DNA of 59,815 nucleotides from Pseudomonas furukawaii (GTDB lineage: Bacteria; Pseudomonadota; Gammaproteobacteria; Pseudomonadales; Pseudomonadaceae): the NCBI RefSeq assembly GCF_002355475.1, contig NZ_AP014863.1, positions 1 through 59,815 of the forward strand, read 5' to 3'. The stretch's first letter is position 1. Each line of letters starts with the position of its first letter. Shown one piece after another: positions 7,731 to 15,255 of this stretch. The translations under genes and the position numbers were made by a program. Below the pieces are notes generated by a model, which worked only from the letters and a program-made list of their open reading frames with translations, was not told where the DNA came from and ran no database searches.

Positions 7731-8827
7731 TTCATGACGCCTTCGCCAGTTTTGAAGAATGGCTGGTCCGCCTGCAGTTCGGCGGCGCAAGCAGGATCAA
7801 ATTCTATGAAGCCATGCGCAACCTGGTCGAAAACCAGGTTAGCGCGAACGATGCCCTGAAAGAGCTGTATGGCGTCTGGAGCAAGAACGGCAAAACGCCG
7901 CGAGCAGCGCTGGCCATCATCACCCAAGACCTCCTGGTGCAGTTGGCCAACGGCACAAGGCTGAGCAAAGCCCTGTCCCGCTGGGCCCCCTATGAAGAAG
8001 TTTCTCTGATTGCTGCAGGCGAGCAGGCCGGGCGACTGGTCGCGGCATTCGACGACGTGGAGCGCGTCATCACCGCCAAGATGGAGATCCGGGGTGCTAT
8101 CGCCTCCGCGTTGGCCTACCCGACGTTCCTCTGCATCCCGCTCTCGGTGCTGCTGTACATCATCTCGATGCAAGTCGTGCCGAAGATGGCGCGTTTCTCT
8201 GACCCCGAGACGTGGCAGGGGTCAGCCTACCTGCTCCATCTCCTGGCGTACTTCGTAACGAACTTCGGGATTGCCTTCCTGTGCCTTCTCGCGGCGTTCG
8301 TCGTAGCGCTGATCTACTCACTGCCCCGACTGTGCGGCGGTCCCCGGATCCTGCTAGACCGCGCTCCGTTCTTTACGACCTATCGGATGGTTCATGGCTC
8401 AACATTCCTGCTCAACCTCGCAGTGATGATGCGGGCAAACATCCCCACCCACGATGCCCTGGTCCTACTGCATCAGTACGCTAACCCGTGGCTCCAGGAG
8501 CGGCTGAATGGCGCTCTGTATGGTCTTCGGCAGGGTGTCAACCTGGGCGTGGCCCTGGAAAACGCGGGTCATAACTTCCCCGACCAGGAAGCGATTCAGT
8601 TCATCCGCATCCTGGCTTCTCGTGAAGGCTTCGCCAATTCCATCAACAAGTATTCGGAGCGCTGGCTGCAGGCCAGCATCAAGCGAATCAAGGTAATGGC
8701 CGGGCTCTCCTACAACGTGATGCTGATCCTCATCGGGCTGGTGATGACTCTGGTAGTTGTCGGCACCCAAGAACTGCAGTCCGGCATGGACCGCACCGCA
8801 AACCAAGCTGTTCAAAACGTTCGCTAA
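7727..8827 (+). CDS. pilR: PilR, inner-membrane platform protein (GspF family)
   Basis: 366 residues with three hydrophobic helices (about 125-150, 175-200, 325-350) and the two cytoplasmic domains of the T2SS F family. It is the integral membrane platform on which PilQ acts. It is coupled to pilQ by a 4-bp overlap and followed by pilS after 19 nt. Confidence 0.88.
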   Translation: MIHDAFASFEEWLVRLQFGGASRIKFYEAMRNLVENQVSANDALKELYGVWSKNGKTPRAALAIITQDLLVQLANGTRLSKALSRWAPYEEVSLIAAGEQAGRLVAAFDDVERVITAKMEIRGAIASALAYPTFLCIPLSVLLYIISMQVVPKMARFSDPETWQGSAYLLHLLAYFVTNFGIAFLCLLAAFVVALIYSLPRLCGGPRILLDRAPFFTTYRMVHGSTFLLNLAVMMRANIPTHDALVLLHQYANPWLQERLNGALYGLRQGVNLGVALENAGHNFPDQEAIQFIRILASREGFANSINKYSERWLQASIKRIKVMAGLSYNVMLILIGLVMTLVVVGTQELQSGMDRTANQAVQNVR

Positions 8828-8846
8828 ACCACAGAAGGGAAACACC

Positions 8847-9383
8847 ATGTACAAACTGTCCTCCATCAAAACTCAGTTCTCCCGTAAACAGCGCGGCTTC
8901 GGCGCCCTGGAGGTGATGATTGGCCTCATGATCGGTACGCTCGTTCTGATCGGCGCCGTGGTCTGGTATCAGAAGCTGAGCAACAGTTCCAACAATGGGG
9001 ATGAACTGGAAAACCTGTCCTCGCTGATCACCAGCGTCCGCCATCTGAAGACCAGCAGCGGGTATGGCGCCAACGGCACTAACCTCGTACCGATCCTGAA
9101 CAACGCTGGCGGGATCCCGGACAACATGGGTTTCAACGCTGGCGTCCCGCTTAACGCCTGGGGCGGTAACGTAACCATCGTCTCCACCGGCCTCGGCTTC
9201 ACGGTTACCTACGCGGGTCTGCCGGCCGAGAACTGCATTTTCCTGGCTACCAAAGGGGCGAGCAGCTCCACCATGACCACCCGCATCAACGGCGGCGCGG
9301 CCATCACTGGTGAAGTGACTGCAGCTGCGGCCAACACCGGCTGCAACGCTGCGACCAACACCCTGGCTTGGACCGCCCGCTAA
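8847..9383 (+). CDS. pilS: PilS, major type IVb prepilin
   Basis: 178 residues. A 17-residue leader ends in Gly before Phe (QRG/FGALEVMIG), with Glu at mature position 5, followed by the hydrophobic assembly helix. The C-terminal part has a Cys pair (NCIFL and TGCNA) for the pilin disulfide loop. ATG 8847 has GAAGGGA upstream. No prepilin peptidase gene is visible in the window, so processing probably depends on a host enzyme such as PilD. The stop TAA overlaps the next ATG by one base. Confidence 0.88.
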   Translation: MYKLSSIKTQFSRKQRGFGALEVMIGLMIGTLVLIGAVVWYQKLSNSSNNGDELENLSSLITSVRHLKTSSGYGANGTNLVPILNNAGGIPDNMGFNAGVPLNAWGGNVTIVSTGLGFTVTYAGLPAENCIFLATKGASSSTMTTRINGGAAITGEVTAAAANTGCNAATNTLAWTAR

Positions 9384-10351
9384 TGAGCCAGCAGAAAGGC
9401 CCACTGACCGGCAGTGATTTCGTGGACCTGTACATCGGCGAAGATTTCGCCGATGTCAAAGGCCTTGCGGGGGCGTCAAGCTCCCGCGTGGCCGCTCCCA
9501 GTGACTGGGCCGAAGAAGTCGATGCCCTGCGGGATCTCTGCAAGGCACGGCACCAGGAAACCGGCATTCCCGAGTTCTCGGTAATTCATCTGGATGTGGT
9601 TTACCGGGTCACGCACCTGGATGGAATTGGAAGGGGAGGGGTCTTTGTCCTCCGAAAGTCGAATGCACAGCTGCGGGATCCCCGAGGGATTGGGATCCCG
9701 AAGTATGCGGTCGATGCGCTCCTGGATCCGACCGCGACCGGCCTCGTGCTGATCACTGGCGGGATGGGGGTCGGCAAGACCACCACCGGGGCTTCCTTCG
9801 TGGTGGAGCGTCTGAAGCTCTTTGGGGGTATGGCACTGGCCATTGAGGATCCCACTGAAACCAACATCAACGGGGTCCACGGTGAAGGCCGCTGCATCGC
9901 CATCAGCGCCTCGCGATACAACGGTGGCTACAAAGAGCATCTGGTGCGGGGCCTGCGGTCCGGGGTCGATTTCTTCTTTATCGGGGAGATCCGCGACGAA
10001 GAAACGGCCTTTGAAGCACTGAAGGCCGGAACCAACGGAAAACTTATCTTCGCAACGCTGCACGCCAGCAATATCACAACGGCCCTGGAACGGATGATCA
10101 CGCTGGCCTCCCAGTACAGCAAGACCGCTGCCGAGACTCTTTCCGAAAGCCTCCTCGCTGTCATCTGGCAGAACCTGGAGGAAACCCCGAAACAAGGTGG
10201 CGGCACCTTCAAGCGCTTCACGTCCAGCTCCCTCGTCTTGTCGGGCGAGGACGCTTATGCGAGCAAGGAGAAGATCCGGCGGAACGAGCTGGGCGGCATA
10301 GACGGCGATGTAGAACGGCAAGCGGCTCGCGCTATCTGGGGCCGGGACTAG
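9383..10351 (+). CDS. PilT-like ATPase of the pilus operon
   Basis: 322 residues. Walker A GGMGVGKTT (about 133-141), Asp box AIEDPTETNI, Walker B region FFFIGEIRDEE and the His box IFATLHASN identify a PilT/GspE-type ring ATPase. It lacks the Cys4 zinc motif of PilQ. Retraction ATPases are absent from IncI thin-pilus operons as I know them, so a second ATPase directly after the pilin gene is notable. It may retract pili or modulate assembly. It starts at the ATG overlapping the pilS stop. Confidence 0.82.
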   Translation: MSQQKGPLTGSDFVDLYIGEDFADVKGLAGASSSRVAAPSDWAEEVDALRDLCKARHQETGIPEFSVIHLDVVYRVTHLDGIGRGGVFVLRKSNAQLRDPRGIGIPKYAVDALLDPTATGLVLITGGMGVGKTTTGASFVVERLKLFGGMALAIEDPTETNINGVHGEGRCIAISASRYNGGYKEHLVRGLRSGVDFFFIGEIRDEETAFEALKAGTNGKLIFATLHASNITTALERMITLASQYSKTAAETLSESLLAVIWQNLEETPKQGGGTFKRFTSSSLVLSGEDAYASKEKIRRNELGGIDGDVERQAARAIWGRD

Positions 10352-10357
10352 CAGGGA

Positions 10358-10370
10358 TTTAGCGGCTAAA
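10358..10370. promoter_or_regulatory. KorB operator before pilV
   Basis: TTTAGCGGCTAAA, an exact match to the IncP-1 KorB consensus, within GATTTAGCGGCTAAATC (10356-10372). It lies between the ATPase stop and the pilV ribosome binding site (AGGAGGAG), putting pilV under separate KorB influence. Confidence 0.85.
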
Positions 10371-10389
10371 TCCAGGAGGAGACTGACAG

Positions 10390-11748
10390 ATGAAGTACCA
10401 ACGAGGTTTTGGGGCATTGGAGGTAATGATCTGCCTGATCATCGGCGCCCTGGCCACCGTCGCAGGGGCCAGGGTCTACACCAGTTACCTGGATCGTCAG
10501 GTAAACCGGAGCGCTGGCGAGCAAATGGGGATCGTGGCCGACGCCGCTGCCAAGTACATCAAGGACAACTATGCAGCGATCACCGCAGTCGCCACCCCAG
10601 CCGCCCCGGCCGTGATCACAACGGCGATGCTGCGCGCGACGGGCTACCTTCCCGCCGGATTCAGCGATACCAACGTCTACGGCCAGGATTACCGGATCCT
10701 TGCGCTGGAGCCGACCGCGAACAAGCTCCAAACCCTCATCGTTACCGTGAACGGAGATGTCATCAGGGAAATGCACCTGCTGGAAATCTCCAAACTGATG
10801 GGTGCCAAGGGCGGCTATATCTCCTCGACTAACACGGCAGTGGCGTTCGGTAGTTTCGGCGGTTGGCAGACCGCTCTGGCTCCCTACGGCGTTGCTCCAG
10901 GTGCAGGCCACCTCGCGACAGCTTTGTTCTTCGACGATGGCGCCATGGTCACTGACTACCTGTACCGGAGCGCTGTTCCTGGGCAGCCCCAGCTGAACCG
11001 CATGAACACCAGCATCGACATGGGGAACAACGACCTCAACAACACCGATGCTGTGAACGCCAATACCGTGAATGCCAATACCGCGAACGTGAGTGGCAAC
11101 ACCTCGACCGCTGGGGAAACCTACACCGGAGGATGGTTTCGTGGACGCGGCGACGGCCTGATCTACAACGAGAAATGGAATGGGGGTTGGTACATGGCCG
11201 ACCCGCAGTGGATGCGCTCTTACGCCGACAAAGGCATCTACACGGGCGGCGCAATGCTTGGCGGCACCCTCCAATCCACCGGCCGAACCACCGTAGGTGA
11301 GTATCTGCATGTCGCAGGGGTTGCGACCGCAGGAGTGGGCTGCGCTCCGAACGGACTGGAAGCTCGCGACTCCACGGGCTTGCCACTATATTGCCAATCC
11401 GGTCTTTGGAAGACCGTGGGCATTTCAGGCGGAAGCATAAGTTTCGATGGGACTTACTTGGGGTCAATGTCGAACTACAACTCGACAGGGAAGCCCATGT
11501 TTGTGAGCGCCTACGGGGGGTATGGCTCTGGCGGCACTTGCGGCAACAGATATCAGATGAGTGCTTCCGTCTATTCGGTGCCTCTCGGTGGCTGGATAGC
11601 CGTCGCCGGCTCTTCTCATACCTATGATGTGGGCAGCAAATCTGAGTCCATCGGGTTCATGGTGCCTGCCGGCAGTACATACACCATTTCCTCCGCGCCT
11701 TACGCCTGCGGTGCTGGCGTGATCCATGTAAGTGAGTTCGTTTTCTAG
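10390..11748 (+). CDS. pilV: PilV, tip adhesin minor pilin, current shufflon form
   Basis: 452 residues. A 6-residue leader (MKYQRG) precedes FGALEVMICLIIG, a class of prepilin start matching PilS. The constant region extends to about residue 338 (YCQSG). The remaining 118 residues are the variable receptor-binding tip, encoded inside an invertible segment. In IncI plasmids the PilV tip selects recipients by binding LPS in liquid mating. Tandem Asn-rich repeats (AVNANTVNANTANV, about 218-235) lie in the stalk. A KorB site is located upstream. Confidence 0.88.
   Translation: MKYQRGFGALEVMICLIIGALATVAGARVYTSYLDRQVNRSAGEQMGIVADAAAKYIKDNYAAITAVATPAAPAVITTAMLRATGYLPAGFSDTNVYGQDYRILALEPTANKLQTLIVTVNGDVIREMHLLEISKLMGAKGGYISSTNTAVAFGSFGGWQTALAPYGVAPGAGHLATALFFDDGAMVTDYLYRSAVPGQPQLNRMNTSIDMGNNDLNNTDAVNANTVNANTANVSGNTSTAGETYTGGWFRGRGDGLIYNEKWNGGWYMADPQWMRSYADKGIYTGGAMLGGTLQSTGRTTVGEYLHVAGVATAGVGCAPNGLEARDSTGLPLYCQSGLWKTVGISGGSISFDGTYLGSMSNYNSTGKPMFVSAYGGYGSGGTCGNRYQMSASVYSVPLGGWIAVAGSSHTYDVGSKSESIGFMVPAGSTYTISSAPYACGAGVIHVSEFVF
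11391..11409 (+). repeat. Rci recombination site sfx, left
   Basis: TTGCCAATCCGGTCTTTGG matches the R64 shufflon site pattern (GTGCCAATCCGGT, three variable bases, TGG) and marks the point where the PilV constant region changes to the variable tip. Confidence 0.88.
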
Positions 11749-11760
11749 ATGGACACGCAT

Positions 11761-11789
11761 AAAAAGGCCCCTATAAAGGGGCTTTTTTA
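11761..11789. terminator. Hairpin terminator between the two PilV tips
   Basis: GCCCC and GGGGC arms around TATAAA, flanked by A-run and T-run, so it can work in both directions. It ends transcription of either tip. Confidence 0.8.
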
Positions 11790-11817
11790 TGCGCTGTAGA
11801 CGGAGCAGATCCATTCC

Positions 11818-12082
11818 TCAAGTTCCAATGCAGATAGCTCGCAGGGACTGTCCGCGACCGAACGTACTACCCACCGTGGTGCCGTACCAATAGCCATCTG
11901 CAGCGATATAGATTCTGCCGTTGTACTCGTCCACGTTGTTGAGCGAACCGGTGGCTAAACCTGATGAGTAGCAGAAGCCGACTGAAGAGTGTACCAACAG
12001 GACAGTCGTGCTGTACGGGATGAACCACTCCCCGAGATACCTGAAGCCGCCTCCTGCCTTTGTCCACATACCGGATTGGCAA
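11818..12082 (-). CDS. Alternative PilV C-terminal tip (silent cassette)
   Basis: Reading from the right sfx site in the pilV frame gives CQSGMWTKAGGG and then about 80 more residues ending AICIGT, without a separate promoter or start. The FGRGQSL ending and the W-rich stretch differ wholly from the current tip, which implies a different recipient specificity. It is expressed only after inversion. Confidence 0.85.
12064..12082 (-). repeat. Rci recombination site sfx, right
   Basis: On the minus strand TTGCCAATCCGGTATGTGG, inverted relative to the left site. The 13 bases TTGCCAATCCGGT are identical and the variable bases differ (ATG versus CTT). Confidence 0.88.
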
Positions 12083-12104
12083 TGCAGAGCGTTCCAGGGC
12101 CATG

Positions 12105-12650
12105 CCCACCTCCTTCCTGGCGTCCCCCCGCTTTGCCCTGGCCGAGCCCGGCCAACTCCTGCAGGACGCCCGCCAGGGCCGCCTGCAGCGGAACGCGGGG
12201 ATGGGGGTCACTCCTGGATCTCCTGCAGCAGCTGACCGCGTGACCGGCCCCGTCGGCGCCGACGGCCAGGGTCACTCCTGGACGGCCAGCTGCAGATCCG
12301 CGCGTAACCCCTGCAGCGGTCACGCCGGCAGCTCCGCGGACACGGCCCGGGGTGACCTGTCGGGATAGCGTTCCGCCCTCGGGGTTGCGTTCCGCCTGCG
12401 GCGGTTTGGCGGCAGCGCCGCCACTGCCGGCACGCCGGCCCGGTTGAACGCCAGGGGAGGGGAGTGGGGTCACACCAGGTGCGCCGCCGGCGCCGATCGC
12501 TGTGACCGACACCCGCCGGGGCCAGCGCCTGCAGCCGATCCACCGGCACGGTCACACCAGGTGCGCGAGCTCGACATGGCCATGTGACCGCCAGCGGCCC
12601 GGCCGCCAGGGTCACTCCTGGACGACATCGAGGACGCGGATCCGTGACCG
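12105..12650. repeat. Dispersed modular repeat, copy A
   Basis: Non-coding GC-rich block between the shufflon and rci. It contains several units bracketed by GGTCAC and GTGACC, the phrase GGTCACTCCTGGACG, TAGCGTTCCGCC, and GAACGCCAGGGGAGGGG. Long stretches are identical to copies B and D. ORFs across it lack ribosome sites and are artefacts of GC content. Confidence 0.85.
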
Positions 12651-12680
12651 ACCGGCTAACACTTCAGCGGAAAAAAAGTA

Positions 12681-13829
12681 TCAAGCTGCCCGACACCGCC
12701 CCTGGACCGGCAGCAATGGGTCAAGCATGACCACTGTTCGCGGATCCACCGCTTCAAGGTACTGATCAGGTGGGGGGATTTCCTGCTGGTCCCTCATCGA
12801 GAGCACTAGCCGTCTGAGCAGGGCAGCCTGTGCCGCCTCCAACGCTGTCGTTTCACACTCCCCGCGTCCGACAACATCGTCAAAGTCCAAAACCCGGACC
12901 TCCACGCCCGCTCCGTCGGCAAGAACGGCCGCAGGGTAGGGGATTAGGTGACTCAGCGCCTCTTGATGGCCGCGCCGCTTCTTGCCTTCCAGCTTGCGCA
13001 CCAGTCGTGAAGCCCGCAGGTGTGTGTATCGCTTCAGCATCGTCAGCGACTTGTGACCGGAGATGGCCGCAATCTCCATGATGTCCAAGGTTCCCAACTC
13101 AAAGAGCCGGCTGCAGGCCTCGTGCCGCAGATCGTGGAAATGCAGGTCTTTGATGCCGAGCTTGTTGAGCATGAACTTCCAGGTCGATTTGAGGCCCGCA
13201 CTGGTGTAACTGAAGACTCTACCGCAGGGCTTGGCCCCAAGTCTGGTGAGGGCATCGCGCGCCCTGAGACTTAGCGGAACATCGCGACGGGATCCGTTCT
13301 TGGTTTCCGGTAGGTGTGCCACGCGAGTCCGAAGATTGATGTGCTCCCAGTCCAATTTGAGCAGTTCCCCTTGTCGCATAGCGGTTTCAACTGCCAGCAC
13401 AACCAGGGAAAAGAGTTCAGGGTTCGGGTGCTGGAGAGCATGTCGGAGTATCAGTCTCTCTTCGCGGGGCAGCAGGCGCCGCTCCCGCCCCGGCGGGGCT
13501 TTGGGTTTGCGGACATCCTTGATCGGGTTAGCCCCACAGATCCCCCATTCGATCCGCCCTATCTCCCAGAGACTGGATAGAAGGGACATTTCCAGGCGAA
13601 CGGTCGCCGGGGAGATGGGCTTGCCAGTCTTCGGGTTTAGGTCGGCCAGTCGCTGGTCGCGGTAACTGGCGATGTCCGGGCTTTGAATGTCCCGGATGGG
13701 TTTCTGGGCCATCGGGGACCGGCTGATTCGCGCAATCCGATAGCACTCCTGCTCATAGCCTTTGTGGAGGATGGATACGTTCTTTTGGTAGTGCACAAGC
13801 GCTTCAAAAAGTGTGGGGTTTTCGGTCAT
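12681..13829 (-). CDS. rci: Rci, shufflon tyrosine recombinase
   Basis: 382 residues from ATG 13829. Tyrosine-recombinase catalytic residues are visible: Arg in TAMRQGELLKLDW, HxxR in FHDLRHEACS, His in ISGHKSLTM and Tyr in LKRYTH. The long C-terminal extension after the Tyr (about 120 residues) is also a feature of R64 Rci. It inverts the segment at 11391-12082. It is transcribed toward the shufflon, separated from it by repeat copy A. Confidence 0.9.
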   Translation of the reverse strand: MTENPTLFEALVHYQKNVSILHKGYEQECYRIARISRSPMAQKPIRDIQSPDIASYRDQRLADLNPKTGKPISPATVRLEMSLLSSLWEIGRIEWGICGANPIKDVRKPKAPPGRERRLLPREERLILRHALQHPNPELFSLVVLAVETAMRQGELLKLDWEHINLRTRVAHLPETKNGSRRDVPLSLRARDALTRLGAKPCGRVFSYTSAGLKSTWKFMLNKLGIKDLHFHDLRHEACSRLFELGTLDIMEIAAISGHKSLTMLKRYTHLRASRLVRKLEGKKRRGHQEALSHLIPYPAAVLADGAGVEVRVLDFDDVVGRGECETTALEAAQAALLRRLVLSMRDQQEIPPPDQYLEAVDPRTVVMLDPLLPVQGRCRAA

Positions 13830-14009
13830 GGGCCTTATCCAAATCCGCCCTCCGAACCAGATCAATTGCAATGACTGCCCCCCCGCCGAGAATGACACTC
13901 AGCGTCGGCAGAACCTGCGTTCAGGCGGAGAAAGAGGGGCGGTGAGAACTCGCTGCTATACGCGCAATTTTCTCATGCTGGCCTTTGATCGGATCACCAG
14001 GAAAAACAA

Positions 14010-14025
14010 CTTCGGTATATCGAAG
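14010..14025. promoter_or_regulatory. TrbA-type operator before pilM
   Basis: CTTCGGTATATCGAAG, one base off the consensus palindrome, 48 nt before the pilM start. The interval 13830-14072 otherwise holds the divergent rci and pilM promoters. Confidence 0.65.
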
Positions 14026-14072
14026 GTTTTTCACTAGAATACGCCCACGACTCTCAATGGACGGGACTTGTC

Positions 14073-14513
14073 ATGCCTGCACTTTGGTTCCTGCTGGCCA
14101 TACTGGCATTCACCAGCATCATGTTTGGATACGACCAGAATTCACAGAACGACACTCTTAACGATGGGGAGTTGGCGGCAGTCGCCGGCAACATGCTCGT
14201 TTATCGAAATTCTGTATCGGCATACGCCAGCGCGAATCCTGCCGTGACAGGCGCCATCAGTGACGCAACTCTCGGCCTCCCCAACTGGTATCGGCGCCAC
14301 CAGTCAATCGGAAATTTCATCAGTGGCGGGCGGAGCTATGTGTTCTACATGGCGAACGATCTGCCAGGGCTGGAAGGCCTCCTGTATGAGCGGACGCAAT
14401 CCTTAGCCACTGGAATCAACAGCGGTGGCGTGTTGCTCAGCCCGAGTCGGGGCAATACCGGGATCACTCTTCCGGCCCAGGTTCCAGATCGTGCAGTGGT
14501 ACTCGTCCAATGA
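14073..14513 (+). CDS. pilM: PilM-like type IVb pilus protein
   Basis: 146 residues with one N-terminal membrane helix (LWFLLAILAFTSIMFG) and a periplasmic domain. Size and layout fit IncI PilM, a small bitopic protein. It is overlapped (ATGA) by the lytic transglycosylase gene, the pair forming a second pilus transcription unit behind a TrbA-type site. Assigned by layout and neighbours; sequence similarity was judged by eye only. Confidence 0.6.
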   Translation: MPALWFLLAILAFTSIMFGYDQNSQNDTLNDGELAAVAGNMLVYRNSVSAYASANPAVTGAISDATLGLPNWYRRHQSIGNFISGGRSYVFYMANDLPGLEGLLYERTQSLATGINSGGVLLSPSRGNTGITLPAQVPDRAVVLVQ

Positions 14514-15034
14514 AGCGCCTTGCACTTGCTGCACTGACAGCGGCCACCCTGCACGCGCACGCTGAAACGCCGCCGCCGGCCTATCAGCGAGCGGCCCAGT
14601 TCGGCGGTATCCCCGCCGATTTGCTGTACGCGATTGCCAAGGCGGAAAGCAATTTCCGGATCAAGATCGGCACCTATCCATGGCCCTGGACGCTGAACGT
14701 AAACGGGGCGGCGAAATACTTCCGCACACGCGAAGAGGCCTGCGGCGCAATCCTGCAGGGTCTGGATGAATTTGGGCCGTACAAAGTCGACATCGGCCTG
14801 ACGCAGCAGAACTGGGGCTGGGTTGGGTCGAAATACTACCGCCACCCCTGCGATGCCCTGGCACCCAACGACAACTTGCACACGGCGGCAGTCGTGATCC
14901 GCGAGTGCTATGACCGGGAGCGAGACTGGATCCTGGCTGCCGGCTGTTACCACCGTCCAGCAGGCGGAGAGCCGGCCCGGAAGTACCGGGAAGGGGTGCG
15001 GACGAAACTGGACCAGATCACAGCAGGGCGCTGA
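14510..15034 (+). CDS. Lytic transglycosylase (PilT/TrbN/VirB1 role)
   Basis: 174 residues with signal peptide (1-18, AHA/ET). The SLT fold is recognisable: AIAKAESN with the catalytic Glu (about 46), VDIGLTQQNWGW and a C-terminal YREGV helix. It opens peptidoglycan for the pilus or the T4SS. In IncP-1 the equivalent trbN lies downstream of trbM, and in IncI pilT lies in the pilus operon. Here it is coupled to pilM and precedes trbB, so it may serve both machines. Confidence 0.85.
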   Translation: MKRLALAALTAATLHAHAETPPPAYQRAAQFGGIPADLLYAIAKAESNFRIKIGTYPWPWTLNVNGAAKYFRTREEACGAILQGLDEFGPYKVDIGLTQQNWGWVGSKYYRHPCDALAPNDNLHTAAVVIRECYDRERDWILAAGCYHRPAGGEPARKYREGVRTKLDQITAGR

Positions 15035-15036
15035 CA

Positions 15037-15076
15037 GGTGACACCAGGTGGGCGTGCAGCTCCCGCCCCCGTGACC
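15037..15076. repeat. Single unit of the GGTCAC/GTGACC repeat family
   Basis: Begins GGTGACACCAGGTG and ends CCGTGACC, then CTCCCTGGCGTCC. It is a lone short relative of the large repeats. Confidence 0.55.
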
Positions 15077-15096
15077 CTCCCTGGCGTCCTGATCGG

Positions 15097-15121
15097 CGCT
15101 CATCGAAAGACTCGATGAGCG
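15097..15121. promoter_or_regulatory. Perfect 10-bp hairpin after the transglycosylase gene
   Basis: CGCTCATCGA and TCGATGAGCG around AAGAC. Only a weak T content follows. It may be a terminator for pilM-transglycosylase or an operator for the trb promoter. Confidence 0.5.
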
Positions 15122-15126
15122 ATAGC

Positions 15127-15160
15127 TTGACGCCATTATGCCGCCGGTCGGTATAATGGC
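15127..15160 (+). promoter_or_regulatory. trb operon promoter with operator
   Basis: TATAAT at 15152-15157 with TTGACG 19 nt upstream, a long spacer. An inverted repeat covers it: GCCATTATGCCG and CGGTATAATGGC (one mismatch) around CCGGT at 15132-15160. A repressor bound here would block the -10. Confidence 0.55.
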
Positions 15161-15204
15161 ACTTTGCCGCACATCCCCCGCCTCTTACCTTGCCATTCGT
15201 CGGC

Positions 15205-15220
15205 CTTCGATATATCGTAG
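15205..15220. promoter_or_regulatory. TrbA-type operator before trbB
   Basis: CTTCGATATATCGTAG, identical to 1106-1121, 36 nt before the trbB start, in the equivalent of the RK2 trbB promoter region where TrbA acts. Confidence 0.7.
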
Positions 15221-15255
15221 GAAACTGTTCAAATCCTACTTAGAAAGGCCCCGAA

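Larger units (their letters stand above)
11391..12082. mobile_element. Single-segment shufflon (invertible DNA)
   Basis: About 690 bp bounded by inverted 19-bp sfx sites. It carries two alternative pilV 3' ends in opposite orientation, with a shared hairpin terminator between them. Inversion would replace the 118-residue tip with an 88-residue tip. Many IncI shufflons have several segments; this one has only one, giving a two-state switch. Confidence 0.88.

Noticed and set aside
12681-13829. Phage or ICE integrase.
   Set aside because: It lies next to two R64-type sfx sites flanking alternative pilV ends, which identifies it as Rci.
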